A DNA stretch of 41,798 nt, from contig JAIQFL010000062.1 in the NCBI GenBank assembly GCA_020073365.1, forward strand, positions 1 through 41,798. The letters are read 5' to 3'. Below are positions 15,706 through 24,015 of this stretch, one piece after another. Position 1 is the stretch's first letter; every line of letters begins with the position of its first letter. This stretch comes from Terriglobia bacterium. GTDB taxonomy: Bacteria > Acidobacteriota > Terriglobia > Bryobacterales > Bryobacteraceae. The position numbers were made by a program, and so were the translations under genes. Below the pieces are notes generated by a model, which was not told the DNA's origin, did no database searches, and saw only the letters and a program-made list of their open reading frames with translations.

Positions 15706-16494
15706 TTGATCGACACGATTCCAGACATCCTGGCCCGTATTGTCGCCAAGAAACGCGAAGAACTGGCGCGCAGCATTCCTCCGATCGAGAAATGGGAACG
15801 CCGCGCCGCGGTGCGCTCGGGAGCACGCCGCCAGTTCCACGCGGCGCTCGGCACGCGTACCCCCGCCATTATTGCGGAAGTGAAGAAGGCATCGCCCAGC
15901 AAGGGCGTCCTCCTGGCGGATTTCGATCCCGCGCGCATCGCGGCCCAGTATGAACGCGGTGGCGCGGCGGCGGTTTCCGTCCTTACCGACGAAAGCTTCT
16001 TCCAGGGCAGCCTCGCGGATCTTGAAAATGCGCGCGCGGCCATCTCAGTGCCGGTTCTGCGCAAAGATTTTACAATCGCGAACGCGCACATCGTGGAGGC
16101 GGCGGCGCACGGCGCCGATGCCATTCTGCTGATTGCCGCCATCCTCAGCGAGAGCGAGATTCGCGAATTCCGCGAAACGGCGGCACGCTACCAGATGGAT
16201 GCACTGGTGGAAGTGCACAACCGCGCGGAGCTCGATATCGCGCTCGGCGCCGGCAGCCACATCATCGGGGTCAATAATCGCGACCTCACCACGTTCGAGG
16301 TCACCCTGGAGACATCGTTGCGGCTGGCAGAGCACATTCCCGCGGGCATCCTCCGGGTGAGTGAGAGCGGCATTCACAATGCAGGCGACATTGCGAAACT
16401 GCGCGACGCGGGATACCACGCCTTCCTGGTTGGCGAACACCTGATGCGATCCGGCGATCCGGCGGCGGCCTTGCAACGGTTGGTGGGGGCATGA
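15706..16494 (+). CDS. trpC: Indole-3-glycerol-phosphate synthase
   Basis: A 262-aa (beta/alpha)8 enzyme that converts carboxyphenylamino-deoxyribulose phosphate to indole-3-glycerol phosphate in tryptophan synthesis. Family blocks are I-I-A-E-V-K-K-A-S-P-S-K-G (active-site Lys), S-V-L-T-D-E-S-F-F-Q-G, V-L-R-K-D-F and I-G-V-N-N-R-D-L. It starts with TTG at 15706; no ATG gives a family-like N-terminus. An AT-rich stretch (GATATAG at 15691-15697) lies only about ten bases before the start, so any transcript from it would have almost no leader. First gene of a six-gene aromatic operon; trpF overlaps its stop as ATGA. trpE, trpG and trpD are not in the window. Confidence 0.96.
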   Translation: MIDTIPDILARIVAKKREELARSIPPIEKWERRAAVRSGARRQFHAALGTRTPAIIAEVKKASPSKGVLLADFDPARIAAQYERGGAAAVSVLTDESFFQGSLADLENARAAISVPVLRKDFTIANAHIVEAAAHGADAILLIAAILSESEIREFRETAARYQMDALVEVHNRAELDIALGAGSHIIGVNNRDLTTFEVTLETSLRLAEHIPAGILRVSESGIHNAGDIAKLRDAGYHAFLVGEHLMRSGDPAAALQRLVGA

Positions 16495-17093
16495 TCCTCA
16501 AGATCTGCGGGATCACCAATCGAGCGGACGCCGCGGCGGCGATGGAGGGCGGCGCTACGGCTATCGGTTTCAATTTCTATGCGCGCAGCCCGCGCTACAT
16601 CGCGCCCGAGAGCGCCGCCGAAATCGCATCGGCGCCCGGAGTGCGGCGCGTAGGGGTCTTCGTCAACGAAGAACGCGCGCGGGTGGAAGAAATCGCCCGC
16701 ATCGCGTCGCTCGATGTGGTGCAGCTTCATGGCGACGAGACGCCCGCGGACTACCCCGCGGCTTTAGCTGTGTGGAAGGCGGTGCGCGTCACGGAAAGTT
16801 TCGATGTTTCCCGGTACGACGACTGGCCGGCCGAAGCTCTGCTCCTGGATGGCCCGGCCGCGGAACGGTACGGCGGCGCCGGCAAGAGCTTCGACTGGCG
16901 TCTGGCCGGTGTGTCCTCGCGGCGCATCATCCTGGCGGGTGGATTGGACGCGTCCAACGTGGCGCAAGCTATCGCGCTGGTGCGGCCGTGGGGCGTGGAC
17001 GCCTGTTCGCGCATCGAGAGCGCGCCAGGCAAGAAAGACCATAAGAAAATGACTGAATTCCTTCTGGCGGCCAGGGCGGCCGATCGCTCATGA
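16491..17093 (+). CDS. trpF: Phosphoribosylanthranilate isomerase
   Basis: A 200-aa TIM-barrel isomerase that converts phosphoribosylanthranilate to the carboxyphenylamino-deoxyribulose phosphate used by TrpC. The start [10 protein letters not shown] has the conserved K-I-C-G motif with the catalytic Cys. F-Y-A-R-S-P-R-Y-I follows, then V-Q-L-H-G-D-E, and late G-G-L-D-A-S-N-V and G-V-D-A-C-S-R-I-E phosphate-binding blocks. It overlaps trpC by ATGA. Its 3' end, including the stop, lies in the first unit of a 33-bp tandem duplication that crosses into trpB. Confidence 0.95.
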   Translation: MILKICGITNRADAAAAMEGGATAIGFNFYARSPRYIAPESAAEIASAPGVRRVGVFVNEERARVEEIARIASLDVVQLHGDETPADYPAALAVWKAVRVTESFDVSRYDDWPAEALLLDGPAAERYGGAGKSFDWRLAGVSSRRIILAGGLDASNVAQAIALVRPWGVDACSRIESAPGKKDHKKMTEFLLAARAADRS

Positions 17094-17140
17094 CTGCGCA
17101 ACCCGACGGCGGCCGGTCGCTCATGACTGCGCAACCCGAC
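17075..17140 (+). repeat. 33-bp tandem duplication across the trpF/trpB junction
   Basis: Two adjacent 33-base units, 17075-17107 and 17108-17140, differ at one base (A17083 versus G17116). Each contains TCGCTCATGACTGCG, that is, an ATGA start/stop overlap followed by the first trpB codons. Because 33 is a multiple of three, trpB gains an 11-residue repeat (M-T-A-Q-P-D twice) and two usable start codons, ATG at 17090 and at 17123. Confidence 0.95.
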
Positions 17141-18319
17141 CAGGGTGGCCACTTCGGACCTTACGGCGGCCGCTATGTCCCCGAAGTGCTGATGGCGCCC
17201 GTGGAAGAGCTGGAAGCGGCCTATCTGGCGGCGCGTGAGGACCCCGCCTTCCAGGCGGAGCTGGCGGAATTGCTCCACACCTACGCGGGCCGCCCCACGC
17301 CGCTGTATTTCGCCAAACGGCTCAGCGAGAAACTGGGCGGCGCGCGCATCTGGCTGAAGCGCGAAGACCTGTTGCACACCGGCGCGCACAAGATCAATAA
17401 CTGTCTGGGCCAGGCACTGCTGGCCCGCCGCATGGGCAAGCGCCGCATCATCGCGGAGACCGGCGCGGGGCAGCACGGCGTGGCCACCGCCACCGTCTGC
17501 GCTCTGTTCGGCTTGGACTGTGTGGTCTACATGGGCGAAGAGGACATGCGGCGCCAGCGCCTGAATGTCTTCCGCATGCGGCTGCTGGGAGCCAAAGTGG
17601 TGGGCGTGGCGAACGGCAGTTGCACCTTGAAGGACGCCATTAGCGAGGCCATGCGCGACTGGGTCACGAACGTCGGAGATACCTACTACCTGCTCGGCTC
17701 GGCGCTCGGCTCGCATCCATACCCCATGATGGTGCGCGATTTTCATAAAGTGATCGGCGAGGAGTCGCGCCGGCAGATCCTGGAAGGCGAAGGACGCCTG
17801 CCCGATACTATCTTGGCTTGCGTGGGTGGGGGATCGAACGCCATCGGCATCTTCCACGCCTTCCTCGCCGACGAGGCGGTGGAGTTGGTCGGCGTGGAAG
17901 CCGGCGGGCGCGGCGACGCTTTGGGCGATCATGCGGCACGCTACCGCGGCGGCGCTCCGGGGGTGCTGCAGGGCGCTTACAGCTTCGTGCTGCAGGACGA
18001 GCACGGCCAGATCGCGCTGACGCATTCCATTTCCGCCGGCCTGGATTACGCCATGATCGGCCCCGAGCACGCGTTGCTGCACGATCAGCGCCGCGCCGAG
18101 TACACGGCTGTTTCCGACACCGAGGCCCTGGACGCCGCGCGTCTGCTGTCTCGCGTGGAAGGCATCATCCCGGCGCTGGAATCGGCCCACGCGGTGGCGG
18201 AGGCGGTGAAACGAGCGACCGCCGCCAAAGGAAAGATCTTCGTGGTGAACGTCTCGGGCCGGGGCGATAAGGATATCGACATCTACCGCGAAAACCTCAA
18301 GGAACTCGACGGACAATGA
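17090..18319 (+). CDS. trpB: Tryptophan synthase beta chain
   Basis: A 409-aa PLP enzyme that condenses indole with serine to form tryptophan. It has the start-region block [16 protein letters not shown] lysine in H-T-G-A-H-K-I-N-N (Lys101), [12 protein letters not shown] and the phosphate loop G-G-G-S-N-A-I-G. The ATG at 17090 overlaps the trpF stop (ATGA). Owing to the 33-bp duplication an equally placed ATG at 17123 would give a 398-aa protein, closer to the usual family length. The downstream trpA start overlaps its stop (ATGA). The C-terminus V-S-G-R-G-D-K-D is typical. Confidence 0.97.
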   Translation: MTAQPDGGRSLMTAQPDQGGHFGPYGGRYVPEVLMAPVEELEAAYLAAREDPAFQAELAELLHTYAGRPTPLYFAKRLSEKLGGARIWLKREDLLHTGAHKINNCLGQALLARRMGKRRIIAETGAGQHGVATATVCALFGLDCVVYMGEEDMRRQRLNVFRMRLLGAKVVGVANGSCTLKDAISEAMRDWVTNVGDTYYLLGSALGSHPYPMMVRDFHKVIGEESRRQILEGEGRLPDTILACVGGGSNAIGIFHAFLADEAVELVGVEAGGRGDALGDHAARYRGGAPGVLQGAYSFVLQDEHGQIALTHSISAGLDYAMIGPEHALLHDQRRAEYTAVSDTEALDAARLLSRVEGIIPALESAHAVAEAVKRATAAKGKIFVVNVSGRGDKDIDIYRENLKELDGQ

Positions 18320-19119
18320 CCCGAATCGCGGGCCTTTTCGACCGCTTGAAGCGGGATGGCCGCAAAGGCTTCATCGCCTACATTACTGCCGGCGATCCCT
18401 CGCCCGACCGCACGCCCGCGCTGGTGGAAGCGCTGGTGCGCGGCGGCGCCGATCTGATCGAGCTGGGGGTGCCGTTCTCCGATCCCATCGCCGACGGCCC
18501 GGTGATCCAGCGGTCGGGCGAGCGCGCCCTCAGAGCCGGAACGACGCTCACGAAGGTGCTCGAAATCGCGGCCGAAATCCGCGGGCGTTGCGAGGTCCCT
18601 CTGCTGCTCTTCACCTATTTGAACCCGGTGATGCGGTACGGCCTGGAACGTCTGGCGAAAGATGCAGCCGGCTGCGGGATCGACGGCTGCCTGCTCACGG
18701 ATGCCTCCGTGGAGGAGGCGCACGAATACATCGGGGCGATGCACGGGCACGGGCTCGACACGGTTTTCCTGGCGGCACCCACCAGCACCGAGCGGCGCTT
18801 GCGGCTGGTGGTGAAGTACTCCACCGGTTTCGTTTACCTGGTATCGCGTACGGGCGTCACCGGCGAGCGCGACTCGCTTTCCGGCGCGGTTGCCCCGCTG
18901 GTCCGCGCGATGCGCGCCATCACGGATCTGCCGCTGGCGGTGGGGTTTGGCATCTCCAAGCCGGAGCACGTGGCGGAACTGGGCCGGCAGGTGGAAGCGG
19001 TGGTGGTAGGCAGCGCGTTCGAGCGGCTGATCGAAAAGAATCTGGACAACCCCTCGCTGGAGATCCAGCTCGAAGCCTTCACCCGCGAGCTCAAGCACGG
19101 ATTTGGAGCCTCGGCATGA
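18316..19119 (+). CDS. trpA: Tryptophan synthase alpha chain
   Basis: A 267-aa TIM-barrel subunit that cleaves indole-3-glycerol phosphate and channels indole to TrpB. Family blocks are [11 protein letters not shown], the catalytic Glu in [36 protein letters not shown] and [10 protein letters not shown]. The start overlaps trpB and the stop overlaps the chorismate mutase start, both as ATGA. Confidence 0.97.
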   Translation: MTRIAGLFDRLKRDGRKGFIAYITAGDPSPDRTPALVEALVRGGADLIELGVPFSDPIADGPVIQRSGERALRAGTTLTKVLEIAAEIRGRCEVPLLLFTYLNPVMRYGLERLAKDAAGCGIDGCLLTDASVEEAHEYIGAMHGHGLDTVFLAAPTSTERRLRLVVKYSTGFVYLVSRTGVTGERDSLSGAVAPLVRAMRAITDLPLAVGFGISKPEHVAELGRQVEAVVVGSAFERLIEKNLDNPSLEIQLEAFTRELKHGFGASA

Positions 19120-19460
19120 CGCAGGAAGAGGCGCGCCGCAAACTCGAAGAGTTCCGCGTTCAGATTGACGAAGTGGACCGCCGTATCGTGGCGCTGCTCA
19201 ACGAGCGCACCCTGGTGGTGGAGGACATCGGCCGCGTGAAGCGGCAGGCGCAATTGCCGATCTACGAACCCAAGCGCGAGGACCAGGTATTCGCCAATGT
19301 CACGCATTCGAATCACGGACCGATCTCGCAAGAAGCGGTTCGACGCATCTTCGAACGCATTATCGACGAGATGCGCACCATACAGAAGGTGCGAATGATG
19401 AGCGGGACAAGCCTGCCTGCCGGTCCTTCCGAGGGCCGGCATCCCGACGGAGACAAATGA
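19116..19460 (+). CDS. AroQ-type (type II) chorismate mutase
   Basis: A 114-aa all-helical protein that rearranges chorismate to prephenate for phenylalanine and tyrosine synthesis. Visible features are L-E-E-F-R-V-Q-I-D-E-V-D-R-R-I-V-A-L-L-N-E-R in helix 1, I-G-R-V-K-R-Q-A with active-site Arg/Lys, and P-K-R-E-D-Q-V. No signal peptide and no fused prephenate dehydratase are present; the C-terminal 20 residues are Gly/Pro-rich and not family-conserved. The start overlaps the trpA stop (ATGA) and aroF follows without a gap (TGA-ATG). The enzyme competes with the tryptophan branch for chorismate, so co-transcription with trp genes ties the two branches together. Confidence 0.93.
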   Translation: MTQEEARRKLEEFRVQIDEVDRRIVALLNERTLVVEDIGRVKRQAQLPIYEPKREDQVFANVTHSNHGPISQEAVRRIFERIIDEMRTIQKVRMMSGTSLPAGPSEGRHPDGDK

Positions 19461-20474
19461 ATGCTAGTCGTAATGCAGCAGGGCGCAACCGAGCCACAGA
19501 TCCAGGCGGTGATCGATCGCTTGGTGGAAATGGGCTTCGATGTGCATCGATCCACCGGGGTCATCCACACTCTGCTGGGCGGAGTGGGCGGCAACGACGA
19601 CTTCGACCTGGGGATCTTCGAGGTGATGGACGGCGTCAAGGAAGCCCACCGCATCGTCTCCCCTTACAAGCTGGCGAGTCGCAGCTTCCGCCCCGCCGGG
19701 ACCATCGTCACCATCGGCGGCGTGGAGATTGGCGGAAACCGTGTAGTGATGATGGCCGGACCGTGCAGCGTCGAAAGCCGCGAGCAGATCGAGCGTTCGG
19801 CTGAGGTGGTGGCCGCGGCCGGCGCGCAGGTGATTCGCGGAGGCGCCTTCAAGCCGCGCAGCTCGCCTTACAGCTTCCAGGGACTCGGCGAGGAAGGGCT
19901 CGAACTGTTGCGCGCGGCGGCCGACCGCCATCATCTCCTGGTGGTCAGCGAGGTGATGGACAGCGTGCAAATCCCGCTGGTTGCGAAGTACTCGGACATC
20001 CTGCAGGTGGGCGCGCGCAATATGCAGAACTTCAACCTGCTCCGCGAACTGGGCAAGCAGCGCAAGCCGGTGCTGTTGAAGCGCGGGATCGCCGCCACAA
20101 TCGAAGAACTGCTGCTCTCGGCGGAGTATATCATGGCCGGCGGCAACTACGACGTGATCCTGTGCGAGCGCGGCATCCGTACCTTCGAAACCTACACGCG
20201 CAACACCATGGACATCTCCGCGATCCCGGTGGTGAAGAAGCTCTCACACCTGCCGATGATCGGCGACCCGTCGCACGGCACGGGACGGCGCGACAAGGTG
20301 GTACCGATGGCGAGGGCCGCAGTGGCGGCGGGCGCCGATGGGCTGCTGGTAGAGGTCCATCCCGATCCGGATCACGCCTTGAGCGATGGCGCGCAGTCAC
20401 TGCGGCCGGAGCAGTTCGAGGAACTGATGCGGCAGTTGCGGATCATCGCGCCGGCGGTGGGGCGGAGTATCTGA
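19461..20474 (+). CDS. aroF: DAHP synthase, type I-beta with N-terminal ferredoxin-like domain
   Basis: A 337-aa enzyme that joins phosphoenolpyruvate and erythrose 4-phosphate to start the shikimate pathway. Residues 1-70 form the small ferredoxin-like domain common in this subclass. The barrel follows with [32 protein letters not shown] and [10 protein letters not shown], with metal-binding Cys, His, Glu and Asp in place. It is the last gene of the trp/aro operon. Its final 75 bases recur, slightly diverged, at 21597-21668 next to tRNA-Leu. Confidence 0.95.
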   Translation: MLVVMQQGATEPQIQAVIDRLVEMGFDVHRSTGVIHTLLGGVGGNDDFDLGIFEVMDGVKEAHRIVSPYKLASRSFRPAGTIVTIGGVEIGGNRVVMMAGPCSVESREQIERSAEVVAAAGAQVIRGGAFKPRSSPYSFQGLGEEGLELLRAAADRHHLLVVSEVMDSVQIPLVAKYSDILQVGARNMQNFNLLRELGKQRKPVLLKRGIAATIEELLLSAEYIMAGGNYDVILCERGIRTFETYTRNTMDISAIPVVKKLSHLPMIGDPSHGTGRRDKVVPMARAAVAAGADGLLVEVHPDPDHALSDGAQSLRPEQFEELMRQLRIIAPAVGRSI

Positions 20475-20551
20475 TGAGCAGGCCTTGCCCAAGAAACAAG
20501 GGGTAATGTCAAATTGTTGAAATGATTGTGGTGCCGAAGGTGGGACTTGAA
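20400..20551 (+). repeat. Left copy of the aroF-3'/tRNA-3' duplication
   Basis: This segment runs from the last 75 bases of aroF through the intergenic bases to a 24-base stub of the tRNA-Leu 3' end (20528-20551, minus strand, including CCA). The right copy is at 21597-21759, where the tRNA is complete. The copies differ by substitutions and indels. The tRNA stub differs from the intact gene at one base (A for G at 20536) and then diverges abruptly. Confidence 0.9.
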
Positions 20552-20668
20552 ATCATGCCGGGGGTTGAAAACAAGTAAGTTATTGATTCTGCGATTCGCT
20601 CGACGAGCATGATTCGCCTGATTTGCGAATTGTTGGTACCTATTTGGTACGTGAGCAGAATCGGGCCG

Positions 20669-20869
20669 CTACCCGTACCGGCAGTGAATCCAAGTTGAGC
20701 TGCATCTCGGACATCTGGCAGGTGGCGTGCGCCGCCTTGACTGCCAGCCGTAGCCGCATTTCCCACAATACATGCCCCCGTACCATTTGTTGGGGTCCCG
20801 CTTGAAAGCTCCGGAAGCCCATAGAACGAGAAAAACTATGAGGGCCAGCGCAGCGCCGATCAAGTGCAT
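20669..20869 (-). CDS. Small membrane protein with a zinc ribbon
   Basis: A 66-aa protein with one N-terminal hydrophobic segment (I-G-A-A-L-A-L-I-V-F-L-V-L-W-A-S-G) followed by a short zinc ribbon: C-G-K-C-G-Y-G-W and, 15 residues later, C-P-R-C-S-S. Paired CxxC knuckles with an aromatic residue after the first are typical of ribbon folds. It lies in the island between aroF and tRNA-Leu, reading opposite to aroF. The function is unknown. An 82-aa frame on the same strand covers the same bases but lacks the paired knuckles and is taken as the shadow. Confidence 0.5.
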   Translation of the reverse strand: MHLIGAALALIVFLVLWASGAFKRDPNKWYGGMYCGKCGYGWQSRRRTPPARCPRCSSTWIHCRYG

Positions 20870-21138
20870 TCCGGGTCGAGTATACCATCTCGGCTGGCCG
20901 GTCGAGTTTTCTGCTCGTGTAATTGCTTATTACCTTACTCTTTGTGGGAGAAATTGCAATTCACAGGTCTAGCAACTCATTTGGCATGAGCATCTTGCGG
21001 GAATCTATGGCCATTCTTTTTTAGATCGCCCGAGTAAGTCACAAAAGTGCCTCCTAAACCAATGAAAGGCGGCATCTTAACACCACTTACTCAGATGTTT
21101 GCCATCTTACTAGGGCGTGCGGGACAATGGGAACCACT

Positions 21139-21324
21139 ATGAGAATCGATTTAGAACTGCTTTACCACCTCCGGGCGCAAAGTCTCTCGGAGGCCGACCG
21201 CAAACTGGTTGAGGAGAGCATCACCACGATGGAACAGGGTGAGAATCTCAACCGGGGCTCGATCCTGAAGCTGGTAGACGTGGCGGTGGCACACGGCCAT
21301 CCCGTCTACGCTCCCGAACTCTAG
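21139..21324 (+). CDS. Small helical protein of unknown function
   Basis: A 61-aa protein (M-R-I-D-L-E-L-L-Y-H-L-R-A-Q-S-L-S) rich in Leu, Glu and Arg, predicted to be mostly helical, with no signal peptide or cysteine. The ATG at 21139 has GGGAA about six bases upstream; an ATG at 21127 would add four residues. It sits in the tRNA-Leu island and ends 58 bases before the truncated methylase. I do not recognise the family. Regular codon use and the ribosome binding site favour a real gene. Confidence 0.5.
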   Translation: MRIDLELLYHLRAQSLSEADRKLVEESITTMEQGENLNRGSILKLVDVAVAHGHPVYAPEL

Positions 21325-21382
21325 CCTGGTGGAAGCATCTGATGCTACCCACTATCCATTGCCGCAGCCCTTGCAAAGGCTT

Positions 21383-21596
21383 TCAGAAGTTCATCCAAAG
21401 CACCTCAACCCGCCTTCTAGCTCCGTCCGCCAGCGACGCTCGCTCGACCCTGCGCCAGCCATTATAGATTTCCTCGTAGAGTTCACACGGATAGCCGCTG
21501 ATGACAACTTTCTCTTGCACCCGGTGAAGTAGGACTCCGAGCTTTCGATGGTCGGCGTCGCTCATCTCGTGCCGATACGCTTTGCTGCTCGAACGC
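21383..21596 (-). pseudogene. Truncated DNA adenine methylase (D12 class), C-terminal fragment
   Basis: About 70 C-terminal residues of a Dam/D12-type N6-adenine methylase. The recognisable blocks are Y-R-H-E-M-S-D-A-D-H, K-V-V-I-S-G-Y-P-C-E-L-Y, G-W-R-R-V-E-R, A-D-G-A-R-R-R-V-E-V-L-W-M-N, then stop. Such tails end phage and mobile-element methylases. The catalytic DPPY and AdoMet-binding parts are absent. Upstream, the reading frame breaks exactly where the right copy of the aroF 3' end begins (21597). The gene was therefore cut by the duplication/integration event, and the longer open frame through the tRNA is accidental. Confidence 0.75.
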
Positions 21597-21759
21597 CTGC
21601 GGCCCGAGCAGTTCGAGGAGTTGCGGCAGTTGCGGATCATCGCACCGGCGGTGGGGCGGAGTATCTGATGAGCAGGCACTGCCCAAAAGTGCCCAAGAAA
21701 CCGGGCTAGTGTCAAGCTAAGTTGTTGAAATGATTGTGGTGCCGGAGGTGGGACTTGAA
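21597..21759 (+). repeat. Right copy of the aroF-3'/tRNA-3' duplication
   Basis: The first 72 bases repeat the aroF 3' end, including its stop, with a 3-base in-frame deletion and a few substitutions relative to 20400-20474. The intergenic part repeats with an extra stretch of about 15 bases, and the copy ends inside the intact tRNA-Leu gene. Together with the left copy it flanks 1045 bases of unrelated sequence. Confidence 0.9.
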
Positions 21760-21825
21760 CCCACACGCACAGTGAAGTGCGCCGGATTTTGAGTCCGGTT
21801 CGTCTGCCAATTCCGACACTCCGGC
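21737..21825 (-). tRNA. tRNA-Leu (anticodon CAA)
   Basis: The minus strand folds as a class II tRNA. Acceptor arms are GCCGGAG and CTCCGGC with discriminator A and an encoded CCA (21737-21739). The anticodon arm is CCGGA-CTCAAAA-TCCGG, with anticodon CAA reading UUG. There is a long variable arm (GCGCACTTCACTGTGCGT) and a T-arm with GTTCAAGTC. The length of 86 nt without CCA is normal for tRNA-Leu. A 24-base stub of its 3' end lies 1.2 kb to the left, marking this gene as the integration point of the island. Confidence 0.96.
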
Positions 21826-21907
21826 ACGGAGGTCAATGCAATTCTAGCATGTCTTCCGGCGCCCGGCGGCGACCCACACCGCGTTCTCCACGTTAAGCTC
21901 AAGAACG

Positions 21908-23566
21908 ATGTCTATCGAATTGCTCGACCGGCTCGACGAGTGGAAAAGCCGCTTCGGCTCGCCCGATACCCGCCCGCTGGAACAGTTGTTGGCCGAAATC
22001 GCCACGCACCGGTTTCCGGACTCCGGGTCGCTGATCCGGTTGCACGAGACCCTGCTGTTCCTACGCGCCTGGCCGCCGAGCTCGAAGGTCGCGAGGTTGG
22101 CAGATGGCATTCTTTTCTCTTTCACCAGGCGCACCGCGGAATTCGAGGCCGCGGGCGGGGACCTCTCCGCCTTCGAGGAGCCCGAAGTATCCGGCATCGC
22201 GGGCACCTCGCTCGCGGCGGTATTCGGTTATGACGTGGCGCGACGCCTGGCCGCCCGCCATCCGCGAAACGTGGAAATGGCCTGGGATCGCTTCGACGAG
22301 GCCGACAAGCTGGGCTCCGCGATCTGGCGGTTCGTGCCCCTGCTGGAGGAGGATTGGCCCGTCGAAGCCCACGTTCCCTACCAACAGTGGATCTCGGCCG
22401 CGCGACGCCCCGGCGTAAGCGACCTGGCCTGGCTGCTGGAGCGCGTGGAGTCTCTTCCGCGCGCCCATCGAGAGCGCGCGCAGTTGTACGATTCCCTCGA
22501 AATGCCGCTGATCTGGCGCATGGGCAACATGCCAACCTCGCGGTCGCGCCTGCGGTTCGCTTGCCGGAAACTGTATATTCACAAGGAACCCCTGCTGCGG
22601 CGCGGCGATGTCTCACTTGCCCGTGAACTGAATGGCCCGCCGCTTCCCACCCGGCGTCTCTCCCGCCCGGAGGCTCGCACGGTCCTGGACCTGATGATGG
22701 ATACGTCCGCGATGCGTTTCCGCGAGCTCTACGGTTTCAGCCATCCCGACGAAGGCGCGGTTTTTCATGCGGACGCGGGCCGGGGCGTCGACGTCTATTT
22801 CTTCGGCGTGCCGCCCGAGTGGCGTCTGCCGCTGCGGGCCTATCACGCGGGGATGTTCTTCAAGAACGGAGTGCCGGCCGGTTACGTGGAGCTGCTGTCG
22901 CTGTTCGAACGCGCCGAGGTGGGCTTCAACCTGTACTACACCTTCCGCGAGGGCGAGTCCGCCTGGCTGTATGGGCGGCTCCTGCGCCTGTTCCGGCAGG
23001 TTCTGGGCGTGACCTGTTTCTCGGTGGATCCCTACCAGATCGGCCACCAGAATCCGGAGGCCGTCGACTCCGGAGCATTCTGGTTCTACCGCAAGCTGGG
23101 GTTCCGTCCGGTCGACCCCGAAGTCGTCAGGCTCGTGGAGCGCGAAGAACGCCGGATCGCTCGCACGCCGGGCTACCGCAGCTCGAAGGCCACCCTGGAG
23201 AAGCTGGCCAACGGCTACCTCTTATATGCGGAGCCGCCGGCCGAAGACCGCGCCTGGGACCACTTCCGCGTCCGCAATATCGGGCTGGTCGTACAGCGAG
23301 CCGTTGCGGCGCGCTTCCATGGAGACCCGGTCGCGATGCGGCGGGCCGTGCGGTTGGCCGCCATCCGCAACCTCGGCATTGAAGCGTCCAACGATCTGGC
23401 GCTGGTCCTCAGCCTGATTCCGGATCTGGCACGATGGACGCCCGAGGAGAAGACCGCGGCCGCGGATATTCTCCGCGCCAAGGAGAGCGGCTCTGAGGCG
23501 CGCTACCTTCATCTGATGCAGCGCCATCCGAGCCTGCGCGCCGCGTTTCTGAGCCTCGGGTCATGA
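21908..23566 (+). CDS. Uncharacterised 552-aa protein with a GNAT-like C-terminal half
   Basis: I do not recognise the family by name. The N-terminal half (1-270) is helical and charged, without signal or membrane segment. Residues about 300-420 resemble an acyl-CoA N-acyltransferase core: P-A-G-Y-V-E-L-L-S-L-F-E-R-A-E-V-G-F-N-L-Y-Y, then strand-rich sequence, and the late motif S-G-A-F-W-F-Y-R-K-L-G-F-R-P, which is how many GNAT domains end. The canonical acetyl-CoA loop (Q/RxxGxG/A) is not obvious. The remaining 130 residues are helical. The gene starts 83 bases from the divergent tRNA-Leu and stands alone. Cytoplasmic; substrate unknown. Confidence 0.7.
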   Translation: MSIELLDRLDEWKSRFGSPDTRPLEQLLAEIATHRFPDSGSLIRLHETLLFLRAWPPSSKVARLADGILFSFTRRTAEFEAAGGDLSAFEEPEVSGIAGTSLAAVFGYDVARRLAARHPRNVEMAWDRFDEADKLGSAIWRFVPLLEEDWPVEAHVPYQQWISAARRPGVSDLAWLLERVESLPRAHRERAQLYDSLEMPLIWRMGNMPTSRSRLRFACRKLYIHKEPLLRRGDVSLARELNGPPLPTRRLSRPEARTVLDLMMDTSAMRFRELYGFSHPDEGAVFHADAGRGVDVYFFGVPPEWRLPLRAYHAGMFFKNGVPAGYVELLSLFERAEVGFNLYYTFREGESAWLYGRLLRLFRQVLGVTCFSVDPYQIGHQNPEAVDSGAFWFYRKLGFRPVDPEVVRLVEREERRIARTPGYRSSKATLEKLANGYLLYAEPPAEDRAWDHFRVRNIGLVVQRAVAARFHGDPVAMRRAVRLAAIRNLGIEASNDLALVLSLIPDLARWTPEEKTAAADILRAKESGSEARYLHLMQRHPSLRAAFLSLGS

Positions 23567-23644
23567 CCCTGAGCCCTCACGCAGGCGGACCCGGCCGGTA
23601 CCCGCTTGCACCACCAGGACGAATCCAGTTCGCGTGATTCCGTG

Positions 23645-23664
23645 GTGGGGCAGGCGGTTCCGCC
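23645..23664. repeat. Dispersed 20-bp repeat, copy 1
   Basis: GTGGGGCAGGCGGTTCCGCC, containing the short hairpin GGCGG/CCGCC. A second copy with one mismatch is at 27996-28015. Both lie between genes, as expected for a REP-like intergenic repeat of this genome. Confidence 0.6.
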
Positions 23665-23799
23665 CTAACCGAGCGCATTATTTCCGATCTTGAGCAAGGC
23701 GTCAGGCGTGGTTGAAGCCGTGGCACGCCGAGCACCCGGGCGCATCACCCGGCCCGCTGGTCGGAAGCGGGTATCTGCGGGGCATGGTCACAAGTCAAT

Positions 23800-24015
23800 C
23801 TCGGATTTTGGTACGCCGCGGACCGCGGAGTGCCACAGGACTACGCTCAGGCGGCCGCGTGGTACCGCAAGGCTGCGGACGGAGGCGACGCCCGCGGAGA
23901 GTATTTGCTCGGATCGTTGTACCTCGATGGCCACTGTGTTCCTAAGGACTACGTTCAGGCCGCCGTATGGTATCTCAAAGCGGCGGCGCAAGGCCCACTC
24001 GAAGGCGGCACCCGC
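23800..24015 (+). pseudogene. Sel1-like repeat remnant
   Basis: One and a half Sel1-like repeats are readable: G-V-P-Q-D-Y-A-Q-A-A-A-W-Y-R-K-A-A-D-G-G-D-A, then L-L-G-S-L-Y-L-D-G, and V-P-K-D-Y-V-Q-A-A-V-W-Y-L-K-A-A-A-Q-G. There is no start codon with a ribosome binding site and no signal sequence. The frame runs straight into the 37-bp tandem duplication before the DUF309 gene. It is probably the remains of a longer repeat protein. The rest of the gap 23567-23800 holds only the dispersed 20-bp repeat. Confidence 0.55.

Noticed and set aside
20979..21000. TGGCAT...TTGCGG resembling a sigma54 promoter in the tRNA-Leu island
   Set aside because: The GG-GC distance is twelve bases, two more than required.
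21597..21766. Upstream part of the open frame containing the methylase tail
   Set aside because: It translates the reverse of the aroF copy and the tRNA gene; only the residues encoded below 21597 resemble a methylase.
23705..23780. Minus-strand short frame ending G-C-S-A-C-H-G-F-N-H-A with a CxxCH motif
   Set aside because: It is only about 27 codons long, has no signal peptide or ribosome binding site and no haem-protein context. A chance CxxCH in GC-rich DNA is likely.
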